Assembly: GCF_001642475.1 (NCBI RefSeq)
Contig: NW_019173985.1
Location: 62,001-126,000 of the forward strand
Length of the DNA: 64,000 bases
DNA from: Fonsecaea monophora
Taxonomy: Eukaryota; Ascomycota; Eurotiomycetes; Chaetothyriales; Herpotrichiellaceae
Direction of reading: 5' to 3'
The notes under the pieces were generated by a model. That model saw only the letters and a list, made by a program, of their open reading frames with translations, did no database searches and had not been told where the DNA came from. Below, in pieces: positions 44,573-55,700 of this stretch. Both the position numbers and the translations under genes were made by a program. Positions within the stretch are counted from its first letter, which is position 1. Every line of letters begins with the position of its first letter.

Positions 44573-44737
44573 CACGTTGTTCTCTCTACTGGAGCTAGTA
44601 TACTCGGGCTAGATGGAGAGTGTCTGATCCGACATTTGATCCTCCTCCAGCCACTGATACTCGAACTCATGCTGGACACATGTCGCAACATCATGCTATG
44701 TATGCACCCCTAGGTCGCCAATTCTCACATGCGGCCA

Positions 44738-45898
44738 TCACGGCTCAAATACGACAATACCGCCACTCCTGCCCTGCTTCTCAGCCGCATCGAACGCCTG
44801 CTCCCACTCCTCCAACTTGAACTTGGCCACGACTCTTGCGCCTAGTGGATTGACACTGTCTGCGTCTCTGTGCAGCTTGACCACCCCTGATTCAACCAGG
44901 GCAATGAGCCGCTTGACGTCCGTGGGCTCGTACATCCACTTTCCCTTGACGGTGATGTCGTTGCGCATCAACACGCCGTGCGGCAGGACGACGTCATGGT
45001 TGCCACCACCCATGAGACACATCCTGCCGCCGTGCCTGAGGGCGAAGACCCCGGCCTTGAGGTGTTTCGAGTCGGCGGCCGCGGGAGGGGAGATGTCGAA
45101 GAAGACGTCGACGACGCCGCCCAGGGCCTGGAGGGCCTTCAAGTCGACCTCCCAGTCTCCCGTCAGCGGGACGGTCTCGACCCGCGCGCGCTTTTCCGGC
45201 GCGACGGCGCTTTTCAGGTCCGCGAGGATCTCCTCGTTGCGCCCCATGCAGACGACCCGGCCGGCGCCCAGCTCCAGACACAGGTGCGCCGCGGCGGAGC
45301 CGAAGCCGCCCGTCGCGGGGCTGACGACCACGGTCTCGCCGGGCTTGAGGTCCACGCACAGCGGGCCCAGCCCGCCGTACGCGACCAGCATCTTGGGGAT
45401 GAACATGAGGTTGCCGAGCTGGTAGCCGAGTTTCCGCAGGAGCTTGTCCTCGTCGAGCGCGAAGCAGTTCTCGAGCGGCCACCGCACGTACTCGGCGTAG
45501 GTGCCGTCGCGCCAGCCGTCGCGGAACAACTTGGCCGCGGCGCTGCTGTTGCCGTGGGCGATGGCGCTGAGGAACGTGGCGCCCGCGGCGCGGTCGACGT
45601 CGTCGCGGCCCCGGATCGTCACGTCCAGGAAACACAGGTCCCCGACGCGCAGGGTCGTCGCGTCGGGACCCAGCGCCACCACCCGCGCCAACGCCGTCTG
45701 TCCCAGTGTCAGCGGCGTCGGGTACGGGTACCGTCGCACCCCGTTGTAGATGTCCTTGGTGTAGCTGATGACCGAGGCATGGAGCACGCGCAGCACCGCC
45801 GACCCCGGCGTCACTTGCGGGGTGGGGATGTGTTGCACGGTGGGGGGTTCGGCGTAGATTTCCTGGCGCAGGGCGCGGTGGGTCGGTGGGATGGACAT
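44738..45898 (-). CDS. MDR-family alcohol dehydrogenase-like oxidoreductase
   Basis: This is a single exon of 386 residues, unusually GC-rich (third positions mostly G/C) for the window. The start at the ATG at 45898 gives MSIPPTHRALRQEIYAEPP. The GroES-like N-terminal fold and a Rossmann NAD(P)-binding part are visible (VVVSPATGGFGSAAAHLCLELGA, VVCMGRNEE). The C-terminal segment LVESGVVKLHRD is typical of medium-chain dehydrogenase/reductases. Zinc-ligand residues of classical ADHs are not evident, so it may be a zinc-less quinone-reductase or enoyl-reductase type. The substrate is unknown. The 5' region carries a long (GA)n tract. Confidence 0.85.
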   Translation of the reverse strand: MSIPPTHRALRQEIYAEPPTVQHIPTPQVTPGSAVLRVLHASVISYTKDIYNGVRRYPYPTPLTLGQTALARVVALGPDATTLRVGDLCFLDVTIRGRDDVDRAAGATFLSAIAHGNSSAAAKLFRDGWRDGTYAEYVRWPLENCFALDEDKLLRKLGYQLGNLMFIPKMLVAYGGLGPLCVDLKPGETVVVSPATGGFGSAAAHLCLELGAGRVVCMGRNEEILADLKSAVAPEKRARVETVPLTGDWEVDLKALQALGGVVDVFFDISPPAAADSKHLKAGVFALRHGGRMCLMGGGNHDVVLPHGVLMRNDITVKGKWMYEPTDVKRLIALVESGVVKLHRDADSVNPLGARVVAKFKLEEWEQAFDAAEKQGRSGGIVVFEP

Positions 45899-46742
45899 TG
45901 TGGTGGATACTGTCTGTGAGTATAATGCGTGTATGGGTGGGTGGGTGTATGTATATACCCAGTAGGGAATGAAGAGAGATATAGACAGTTTCGTTGCACT
46001 ATCTCTCTTGTTTTCTCTTTTTGCAGCCCACTCAAAAGGGGATTTCCTGAGATGAGTTGGGGATTCAATGTGTGTATATGAGAGAAAGAGAGAGAGGGAG
46101 AGAGAGAGAGAGAGAGAGAGAGCAAGGCTAGGAGGAAAGAGACAGAGAATGAGAGAGGGGAATAAGAGGGGATTCTTATACCTTTTCTTGAATGTATTGG
46201 ACCTATGTATGTGCATCATCTTGTCCGCATCGTCATCACTCTCCCTCTCTCCGTGTGTGTCTCTCGCTCTCTTTTCTCCTCCTCCTCACTCTGTCTTCCT
46301 CCCCTGTTGTGGGAATCAATCAAGAAGGGGGTTGCTGAATGAATTCCTCCGAACCCGACTCCGTCCCTAACTCCTTCATTGCGTCCCTCCGTCAGTATGT
46401 GTAGATTGAGTGACTGAATATGCACGACCGTCTTAACTCCGCCGAACCCCGAAATCAAGGAGCCGGGCAAACCGAGAAACTCTCCCACGGATGACTGTAG
46501 GGTTATTTGTACTGGTGGCCAACTAACAATGTTAACAAGGTCAAAATAATCACAATGTAGATATAGAGGGGGGATCTATACCCTTTCCGATGGATGGGGT
46601 TTAGCGCTGGCGTGGGTGCCAAGAGGCGGTCACTAAAAGGTCCTAAGTTAAGCTTACTGTACGGGTCAAGGCACGTGCATGGCCAACCATGAGTAGGGAA
46701 GGGAAGGTGGGGTAAACTATTACCTCTTACTACTCGCAAGTA
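45899..46742. other. Upstream region of MDR gene, purine-rich microsatellite
   Basis: Contains a long AG-rich microsatellite at 46081-46123 and other pyrimidine runs (TC on the opposite strand). No gene is seen. The open minus-strand frame upstream of the start is compositional. Confidence 0.5.
46081..46123. repeat. (AG)n microsatellite
   Basis: An almost pure AG dinucleotide run of about 43 bases lies about 180 bases upstream of the MDR dehydrogenase start codon. Confidence 0.95.
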
Positions 46743-47375
46743 TTACTTCGCAGATACGGATCAGAAATCCGCATTCCAGAAGAAGCCATTATCGCAATTG
46801 CAAAAAGATTCGACCACCAAGTGATGGGCTCTTTACTGGAAAAAGGGAGACTGGAAGAGCCACTTACCGGAGATGTGATCAAAGCAGCGGTGGAGAATCT
46901 AGACGGTGAAAAAGTGCTACAGACTATATTAACCCAAGAAGAATTTCAAATTTCATTTCCCGAAACAGCAATGTTCGACATTGCAAGAAGATTCGGCCAT
47001 CAGACATTTAAGCTTGCTCTCAAGCAGCTCAAGAAGCAAGGATCCAAAGTGCGGATTACCAGAGAAATAATGGACGCAGCAAGGCACAATTACGACAATA
47101 CCAATGAAATAGTGAAGCTTCTCCTTGCACAGTCAGGAGTGAGAGACCTGATTGAAGGAGAAGACCTTGTTTCATTCGCAAGATATTTCGATGAAGAATT
47201 GATGGATCTTTTGCTGACATCGTTAGCACCAGAGGTTCAGGTTGACCCGGGGGTACCACAGAGAATGGTCAAAGCAATCGAGGTAAACAGTAAGATTGAC
47301 AGTCTTGATAAAAAGAAGGCCCTGGGAGAGAGGATAATGTCGACCTTCGTTGAAAGAACTACAGTGGTGGTGTGA
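46743..47375 (+). pseudogene. Orphan solenoid-repeat fragment of a fungal NLR/STAND-like protein
   Basis: The frame encodes about 210 residues in five units of about 30. They read IRIPEEAIIAIAKRFDH, PLTGDVIKAAVENLDG, ISFPETAMFDIARRFGH, VRITREIMDAARHNYDN, and DLIEGEDLVSFARYFDE. They resemble the helical repeats (ITEEVVKAAA type) at the C-terminus of large fungal NACHT/NB-ARC-like proteins. No nucleotide-binding domain lies upstream, and the homology starts abruptly at about 46743. An ATG at 46824 could express 183 residues, but it begins inside a repeat. Codons are A-rich (AAA, GAA, AGA), unlike the G/C-ending MDR gene beside it. Probably a truncated relic; expression as a small protein is not excluded. 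Confidence 0.6.
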
Positions 47376-48174
47376 CCCAGGCACCAGGTCCAACCCATGT
47401 GGTTCACGGCTGCTGAACACATTCGGGCAAGTCAGTCCGATTCAGGAACTCTGGCAACATGTAAGTTCCGGATCGGACCATGGGACCATGGGACAATGGG
47501 ACCTGTTGTACCTAGGTAGGGAGGGGGATCACAGCTGCAAGTGAATGTTGCCTCGAAAAGGGCAAGTCCTTACTCCGTACTTACTACTAGCACCAGTAAC
47601 ATCCAATCCCAGGTACTCGGTAGTATTGTTACTCGTAGGTGCTAACCTCTCATTAGGGAGGATTTGAAAGGCCTGAAGACCGATCCATGGATGATGGAGG
47701 ATCGAGGATGGATATTAGATGGCGAGATGGATATTGGACATATCGAATCCCCTAACTCCAGCCAATCACCCACTTACAAGGTCTGGGAAAAGTACAAGTA
47801 TATGATGACAAGATGGCTACCTACGAGTAGGTATCTCTCAGAGGTAAATGGCGGCACGGGATCGGGCCATCTATTTGACCCTGCCGTCTAGGAATGCCCC
47901 GGTCATCTGGTCACCAGGTCACCCATGGATGGCCTTCTGGACAAAAGAAGCGCAGCAGCTCCCTTGTAGCCCCTCGATCGACACATGGCCTCACTCGAGC
48001 TACCCACTCGTAGCTGACGAGCGAAATCCTCCCGCCTGCGCCATTGACCACCCCAGACCGACGCCAGACCCCATTGTATCTTCCAACGCTTCCAACGCTT
48101 CAAACTGAATACATTCCTGGTATCTCTCAGCGACGCTCAAAGGAGCACAACAATCTCCATGTAGCGGCTCAACT
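47376..48174. other. Intergenic, no gene seen
   Basis: It contains CTAGGTA- and TACTCGGTAG-like patches (about 47505-47645) of the type also found at 25.7 kb. Open frames are short and unrecognised. Confidence 0.5.
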
Positions 48175-50070
48175 TCAGACGCCCATGGAGATCCTCCTCC
48201 TCGCCCTCGTCTGAATGGCATCCTTCTCACTGCCCACAACATCTTCCGTTTGCGCCGTCAACCCAAACACCTTTGCAGACAAAGATTTCGACCCAGTAGG
48301 CAGGGGAATGTTTGTCGTTTTCTTGGGTGCCGGCGTCCCGTTCACACTCCCACCATTCAATTTCCTGAGTCTGCGCACTTTTTTGACCCCTCTGTTCTGT
48401 TGACGCAGAAGCGAACGCAGCTGCTCGACTCCCTCCTTGCCTCCTGCTCCTCCCTCCGCCTCCGAGTTGCTGTCCACCTCTGAGTTGCTGTCCGCTTTGC
48501 AACCCTCGTCCTCTCTCACTTCCCCCATCACTGTTTCGTCAACAGTGCTCTCCTCGACTTCTCCGTGAAAGGTCGCAAGCTTCTCGGCCCAAGCCACCTC
48601 TTTTCTCTTGCTACTCTTCTTCGTCGGCCCAGTCTCCGGATTCGGCTGTTCAGCCCCGGCCTCTTCCGAGAACTGCCTAGCCTTCTGCTCAGCATCCATC
48701 TGCAGCAACCTGACCTTTGCCGAGACTGCCCCGTTCTTGTTACTCTTAGTGTTTGTACGGGTGGTCACCGCAAGCGATTCAGCTTCGTTGCGGGCGGCGA
48801 TAAATTCGGTACCATTGAGCCGCTTGAGGGAGATAGTGTTCGGAAGGCTTGTGGCAGGTTTTTGCAGTCTTGGAAGTCGGGTGAAGAGTCGAGAGCTTCG
48901 TCGAGGAGAGACATTGACTTCTGGTTCTGGAGCTGTGGCGACAATCGTTGGTGTTTCTTCACTGTCGGTAGCTTCCGGGGGAGTACTGGTCACATCTTCA
49001 ATGTGAGAAGAACTTGAATTTTTCATAGATGGGTCCGCCGATTCCTCCAGTTGCGTTGTTGTATTTTCTTCGGTTGCCTGTTCTTTAGCTGCTTTCCGTG
49101 CGCGAGCTCGAGATAGGAAATCATGCAGGTAGGCTGTATCGTCGTGATCGGGAGGGCTAGCTACGGATTCAATCGGGCCAAAAATGCTCGAGACAGTGAA
49201 AGAAAGTGGTGCGTCTTGATGTCCATTTCCACCAGAGGCAAGGTCCTCGTCGAGCGCCGGCATAGATGCATTTGACGAGGATGGCATGGTTGCAGGCGGA
49301 GGTGAAGAGGTGGAAGAAGTGTTCATCAACTCAGTGATGGGTGACAGAGGTTGAGGCAAGTCCGCTGCCTGGAGAGGAGGAGTGACACTGTCTAAGACAT
49401 GCAAAGGTTTCGTTGTCATATCACTGTTTTCAATCTCGATCCGGTCCTCTGCTCCATCGTGATTTCCGAGGACAGGTGAAGCCGTTCTGTGTTCTGAGAT
49501 CCCGCGGTCCTCGTCGTCCTCGATGCCGTCGTCAGCCTCATTGGAAGTGTTTTGATCTTCCTGATCCATTGCAAACACCCCACATTCCAACACCTTTCGT
49601 TTCGGACTGGGTGTCGTCATTCCATCCTCGTCCCATTTAGAGGCGATGTAGTCGGCATTCTCTTGATCCTCCTCTCCACCGAGATGGGAAATTCTCAATC
49701 TCTTGACCGGCCGTGTGGCAAGTCGCCTGTTCTCCTTCCTCCAATTCTCCCCAATGTTCGCACCGATGGCACCCAATGGGACGCGTTTCCATATCTTCTG
49801 TGCGTCGTTTCGCGCCACAAACGGTGTCGCTGGCCGCCTCTCCCACGCTCTAGGTAGGGATTTGACTCGCCGAGGGGTAAACGTGTAAGGGCGTGAAGGG
49901 CTGGAGGTGTTTTCCTTGTCCGGTTCCTGCGACGGCGTGGAGTTGGCGAAGTAGGGCGAACGACGAGGCGACGTCTGCTGGGGCGAGCGTAAGCAAGTCG
50001 TTGATGCGCCCTCGCTGAGAGCATAAGGTTGCCGTGGCGAAGGAGTGTCAAGCGCTACCGCCGCGGCCAT
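48175..50070 (-). CDS. Large disordered nuclear-type protein, unknown function
   Basis: This is a single exon of 631 residues rich in Ser/Pro/Glu/Asp. Numerous S/T-P sites occur (TPSPRQPY, TSPRRSPYF, FTPRRVK), suggesting a CDK/MAPK phosphoprotein, with basic patches (SPKRKV, KKSSKRKE, TRARRRIS) that could act as nuclear localisation signals. Segments look conserved: WERRPATPFVARNDAQKIWKR and VAWAEKLATFHGEVEE. A short acidic direct repeat (DSNSEVDSNSEAEGG) is near residue 545. Tentatively a chromatin- or cell-cycle-linked protein; I cannot name a family. The ATG at 50070 begins a typical MAAAVALDTPSPR N-terminus. Confidence 0.78.
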   Translation of the reverse strand: MAAAVALDTPSPRQPYALSEGASTTCLRSPQQTSPRRSPYFANSTPSQEPDKENTSSPSRPYTFTPRRVKSLPRAWERRPATPFVARNDAQKIWKRVPLGAIGANIGENWRKENRRLATRPVKRLRISHLGGEEDQENADYIASKWDEDGMTTPSPKRKVLECGVFAMDQEDQNTSNEADDGIEDDEDRGISEHRTASPVLGNHDGAEDRIEIENSDMTTKPLHVLDSVTPPLQAADLPQPLSPITELMNTSSTSSPPPATMPSSSNASMPALDEDLASGGNGHQDAPLSFTVSSIFGPIESVASPPDHDDTAYLHDFLSRARARKAAKEQATEENTTTQLEESADPSMKNSSSSHIEDVTSTPPEATDSEETPTIVATAPEPEVNVSPRRSSRLFTRLPRLQKPATSLPNTISLKRLNGTEFIAARNEAESLAVTTRTNTKSNKNGAVSAKVRLLQMDAEQKARQFSEEAGAEQPNPETGPTKKSSKRKEVAWAEKLATFHGEVEESTVDETVMGEVREDEGCKADSNSEVDSNSEAEGGAGGKEGVEQLRSLLRQQNRGVKKVRRLRKLNGGSVNGTPAPKKTTNIPLPTGSKSLSAKVFGLTAQTEDVVGSEKDAIQTRARRRISMGV

Positions 50071-50913
50071 ATCAATATTTTCCGTGCGTTTGTTGATTCG
50101 AATTGAGTGCGGCGCCAGAACTTTAGCCAGTCAATAAGCGATCTGGATGCTGGGGCGATATATAATGAAAGCAATACGCGGATCTGAGTTTATAGATGAG
50201 AATCACTAGCTGACAATAGCGACGACCACGACTTCTGGCGCGCGCGCCGTGCTGAAGCGTGACTTGATTGCAATAATGGCGCATCAAATGGCGATCTGCG
50301 CGACGGGCCAATGTTTATAGTGACAAAAAGAGCCTAGTCTGTCTCGGCACACTTGCCTTAAACGAGCACTCAACATCAAATACCTCATCAACTCATCCTC
50401 CAACTCCTGGTAGAGCACAAAATTCAACACGAACAAACACTTCAAGAGCAATTAATCATGTGTTTTCTGCGCGTGGGCAGCTCGCGTTAGGCCGTTTGCC
50501 ATGACTAAGTCTAATGCTTTCATCAAATCATTTACACGAACGTAACCCTCGGACCTTGACCTGACCCTCCCGTTTTTGAACCTCTCCTCCCAATCTTCTG
50601 TTATTATCACCAAAGTGAACAGCCATAACTGTCCGGCTTTCAGAGCCTGTAAGCATAGGCAACGTCCCCGACCCAACATCCACAAAGTGTCAATCGCTAT
50701 GCAAAACATGCTCGTGCTGGTGTACAAGGAGGTTTTGTGTATACATGACTCATTCGACCTCCCATTCCAAGGTTTCCGTGATATCCCAGGACGCCAATGA
50801 CATAAAAAGGAAATGTCGTGCCAGTATGCGTGTTGTGGGTCTTGTGCCACGCAGAACAACAATGCTAAAGACAGTCAAGAAAGGAAATGTTTCAAAAGAT
50901 TAGTCGCGCTCAT
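50071..50913. other. Intergenic between the disordered protein and Medusa
   Basis: 843 bases holding the promoter of the disordered protein gene and the Medusa 3' UTR. One 136-codon minus-strand frame (50452-50862) has no recognisable features. Confidence 0.5.
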
Positions 50914-52712
50914 TTAGTGCTGTTGATAGTGCATATGGGGGATGAACTCGGCCGATTCAATCATGGGTCCACGTGGGTAGGCGGTAGGCGGTGCACTTTG
51001 CGGCGCCATGGTGACTGGGCTGTCATTGACAAAATTGGCATATTCCCAGGTAGGCATGCGTGAGGCTGGAGCAGTCATCGGATGGGCAGGCATGCTCATC
51101 ATAGCTTGGGTGACGGGAACTCCATTGTGATAGATGTACTGGCCATTGACGTCGTAGGCAGGGACGTACTCAGGTACCTGCAACTGCAGCTCGGGTGGTC
51201 CAGTCACAACTGGTCCAGGGACGCGCATCTGGACAGCTTGGGGGAGATATCCCATCTCGGCATTCATCGGATACCCGGCATGTGCCATGTATTCTGGATG
51301 GGGCGAGGATGGATATTGATATTCGGTCAGACCCTCTCCGCCGTACATGGACGAAGCAGGTGTGAGGAGTGGTGCCGCAGTGGAAGAGTAGCTGGCAGAG
51401 TACTTGGAAATGATCTTCTTCAATGCGGTGGCCAGAATCTTCCACGGAAACACCTTGACATCTTTCTCGATGTTGCGTGGCTTTGGGTGAGGGAAGCCCA
51501 TGATAACCTTGAAGAATTCCTCGCTGTCCTGTCGAGCCTTGGAAACAGTCAAAGGGCGGAAGCCTTCGAGGTTGCGACGAATCCGGTTCTTCTCCTCAAC
51601 AGTGAAACGAACCCCGACCAGGGCTTCGAGAAGATAGATGGTGTCAACCGAGGTGACATAGAACTCGTTCTTCTCTTTCCACCAGATACAGCTGATGCAA
51701 ATGCTGCTGGCCTGGCGATCCTGGGGAGTGACTGGCTTGAAGCTCGCCGTAATAGTGCTGCCAGACTGTTCTCGTTCGAACACGACGAGACGCCGACGAG
51801 CGTCCTTTTCCTCTGCAGTCCAGTCTTCTTTCATACTGTCCAAGTCTCCTTTGAGCTTGAGATTAGCCTTGAGGTTGGACAATGTATATGGATTGAAGGT
51901 CTGCGTTTGTCCAATAGCTATCGTGGAGCAAGAAGCTGTTGGTGAGGGCTGCATGGTCGAGGTCCGAACCAGCTTGGGCACTGACGACTTCAAAGGAGAA
52001 CTTGTGGTTGGACGGGGAATGGGAGTCATGGGCGCAGCAGGGCTCTGCTCACTCTTGACGGTGGTGAAGGATGGACTGAAAGCAGGCGTGTTTGGAGAAG
52101 GAGCAGCCAACGACACCTGAGACGCAGTTGAAGTTGAATAGTGGTGACCAGAGGGTCTGGGAGACGCGCCATGGCTAACGCAGCTAGGAATGCCGGCGCT
52201 GCCAGTAGGGGTCGGCACGAATGGAGAATAAGGGGATGTTTGACCGCTAATGTCGTAGTAGTCACCATTGGGGTCCTGGACGTGAACTTGGGCAAGGACT
52301 GCTCTCTTCTGGGCTGGTAGATCGTACTCGTCCTCAGTCGAAGCCTTGCGTTTGCGGGGGAGAGTTTGAATACTCTGAGATGAGGGGATGCGCTGGTGAT
52401 GCGCATTGGCCACTCTCACATCCCCATCTTTCACATCTCTAGACTCCGCACAAGGGCCACTGCCAGGAAAGCTCTTCTCGGAGATATAGTCGTTTCCAGC
52501 TATGTACTGGAAGTCGGCTTCCTGTGGGTTTCCAGGTTGAAGAAGAGGGTGATGATCATACGGAGTGGGAGGAAAACTGCCGTAGAACACCTGGTTGTCG
52601 ATGGCAGGAGGCTCAAACTCTATGACATGAGTCAGTAACAGATACTTCCACATCAACGAAGGGACGACCTACTCATGAGCCCTGCTTGACCTGGTCCATC
52701 ATAGCCAGACAT
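50914..52712 (-). CDS. medA: Medusa (MedA-type) developmental regulator
   Basis: The supported exons are 52673-52712 and 50914-52619 (53-base intron; 581 residues from the ATG at 52712). The diagnostic conserved block is at about 255-425: FNPYTLSNLKANLKLKGDLD, WTAEEKDARRRLVVFEREQSGS, SICISCIWWKEKNEFYVTSV, EEKNRIRRNLEGFRPLTVSK and GFPHPKPRNIEKDVKVFPWK. This matches fungal Medusa/REN1/ACR1 proteins, which control conidiophore development and, in several species, adherence or virulence. The flanks are Ser/Pro-rich, with a nuclear signal-like PRKRKAS. Open coding-like sequence continues upstream of the chosen ATG (SFPDFRTPFIVDD, spliced to ITFNHFQ), so the true start may be further upstream. Confidence 0.9.
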
Positions 52713-55700
52713 GGAGAAGAGCTGACCAGGTTTGGCCTCGAGGCCGTCCTGGAACTGACTTGCAAAATGCTCTCCAGCAAAGACTGCAGGATCGTATGAA
52801 TCGTCGACTATGAATGGAGTGCGGAAGTCGGGGAACGACTGAGAAACGTGTCAGTATTTGAATCAGTCTGGGAGGAGTGACACGACACCATGATGGTAGA
52901 GGCCAAGACAAGGGCAGGGGGGAACGCAAGATTGGACTCACCTGAAAGTGGTTGAAAGTTATGGACGCCAGCTTGACGGTATTTTGGTAAATTTCTTGGA
53001 ACAAAAAAATCACTAAGCGAGCGACTGTGTGCTAAACGAGTGTGGTGGGAGGCTAAATGGCGCCTCGAATCAAAGCGAGTGACTGTTGCAAAATGCTATC
53101 GAGATTCGAATGTCTGGGATGTCAATATCGACTTTCGCCAGGGGTACATTCGAAGACGGGGCGAAGAATTTCAAAGGCTGACTGAGGACTCCTGAAGAGC
53201 AGGAGTTGGCGGCTGGCTGAGAGCACCAATTGAGACGAGATGCGATTTAGACCGACGTCGCCAGTTTGAGCGATGTGTGATGAAGCCGAGAACTCGTCGA
53301 TCCCGAAGAGGTTTGGGAGTCGGGAAGGTGAGGCAGATTTAATCTTGAGAACAAAGAATTCCAACCGGGTGGAACGAACTATAACACTGATCAGCCAAAC
53401 TATCGCCAGGCCAGATGGAAATCAAGGTTACCAGGATCTTCCTGTGTAAGGGATGCTCACCTCTGTCAAGATAGATCGAGAAGAGATTGTGGCAAATATC
53501 TGTAACGGGTTCCGAGAGCGAGTCGATTTGGGAAGTAAATCCCTCTTCTACCACTGGCAGGAAACCAACTGTTATCGAGGGCGTCAGTGAGACATTCAAG
53601 AATTCATCGAGGGGAAAATGAAAGATAATTTCAATGCCCAGGCAAGGACATGATGTGCAAGCAAGGAGTTGTCTGGGTCTGTCTTTTTTGACGTACCCAG
53701 AGGACTCCAAGGGTAGCAAGGAATAATTTTGAGAACCAACTGATACACTTACCCAGGAGGCCGATTTTCCGACTTGAACCAGAGGTCAGGAACCCAAAGG
53801 CGTTCCAAACCCTTGTACCCTTTTCGGACGGGTCTATCCGTCGAGTTTTACCAGGTAAGTCGTCACCAAACGGGTGGTTGCGCAGCGAAAGAGTTGTGAG
53901 ATGTGAAGTTGCCCACGAGTTTCCAGCCTTTATTTCGTGCAAATGGAAACACAGAGGAACCACGAATGTTTCAACTATCACTCGTACACCGGACAGGAGT
54001 CGAGTAAATATCAATAGCTCTCTTTTTCCACAATCAAATGTGGTTTCTAGGCTGCGAAATTGAGAGGTGGTGGATTGGAAGGATTCTGGGATCGGCTGAT
54101 TTTGAGGGGGGAGGCTTTTCAGCGAACCAATTCGAAAAGCGAAGGACTTGAGCGATTGATGTCCAACGAGGGGATATTCGAAGTCGTGAAAAGCGAGTGT
54201 GTTATTGTCTTCAAAGTCGAAGTAAACGAAAGTATGGTCTGCGAACAGAACCAGAAAACTTGGGTTGAGCGAAGGTGGTGAGGGATGAAAGGATGATGAA
54301 GCAAGTGGAGCGGAAATGGAAGAAGAGGAGCCGAGGGCCAGGAGGGGGGAATCAAAAGGCTATATCGGCCTCGACTCAGCAGGGAGACAAGCCCTAACAG
54401 GTAGAGGCTGTGAAAAGCCGCGAAAGGCGAGGATGGCAAAAAGACGGATCAATCAGGTCACGCAGAAGTGCTCGGCGAGGGAACGGGGGAGACGTTTGTG
54501 TGCGGCGAGCGTGAGGCAGGTTCGGTGGCAGTGAGCGACTAGTGGGCTGATGGAGAAGCGCAAGAGGTCAGTGTGGAAAAGACTTGCTGCAGGGAGTGTG
54601 TGGTGGAGGTGGGCGGAGGGGCTTACCGGGGTGTCAGTGATGGGCAGGTTAGCAAGGTGGATATGGAGCCCAGGGCTTGCCAGGTGAGGATAGATGGAGC
54701 ATTGGAGGATGGACACGACGGCACGGCTTTTTGTCGACTTTGCTGCCACTCGCCCTTTTTTTTTGCGAGGGATGCGAGGGGGAAAGAGAAAGGGAAAAAC
54801 GAAAAAGACAGGATTAGCACCAAAAGCGGAGACCAGCCGGAAGAGCGACTGGTGAGTGGCTGACACGACCCAAGGTTTCGATCACGGATCGAAGAACAAG
54901 CTGGTGGCAGCAAGTCAAAGACGGAACACACCCATCAAGTCGCTTTTCCCTCGTACAAGAGCCAGTGGAAGCGTGGAGTGATGTGCTCAGTAGCCGTCTT
55001 ATTCATCCTTTTTTTCTCTCACCCACAAAGTCTCATGCCCTTGATCTCAACACGACTTTTCTCCGACAATAGGGAGGGTTGAGGAGGCCGTCACGTTGTC
55101 GTCACCAGCGCTATCGGCTTCACGGCCACGGGTGCGGCCATGGTCATTGACTTTCAGCTCAGACAGCACTTGTACATACTTTGTACAAATATACCACTAG
55201 ATACTCCCTTACCGCTAACCCTCTCTTTTCTGTCATTTTACCAGACCCAGATTTGTCCAACGAAATGAGAGAAGAATGGGGAAAGCAGAGGCGGGCACTG
55301 CGGGCTAGAGTGGTTGGTCGGATGGTTGCGATGTGCAGATGCGCGGCAGGCAAGGAGTAGCCTGTGTGAGCTGTGTGTGGCCGGCAGCTGGCGGCATTGT
55401 AGTAGTGGACATTGCCTCTTGCAGGTTTTTTCGTTTCTTTTTCGTGTATTGATACATGTGCGTGTGTGTATGTACGAGCCGACGGCCATGATTCCATGAC
55501 AAGCTGGAGTCAGGGATCATGATGGAAGAGAAAGAGATCCACCATGGTCAGTGGCCACCCAGAGGGATCACCAACCTCAAAGGCACCAAGGTCAAAGGGG
55601 GAATAGTAGTTTTAGTGAGCGAAAAAAGCGTGGCAGCCAAAGAACAAGCATTGCAGGGGGAGGATGGGATGAGAGGCTTGCACAGCCGCAATGGATGGGT

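Noticed and set aside
44978..45919. 313-codon plus-strand frame over the MDR gene
   Set aside because: It mirrors the GC-rich MDR coding sequence; third-position GC bias keeps the opposite strand open and the translation is low-complexity.
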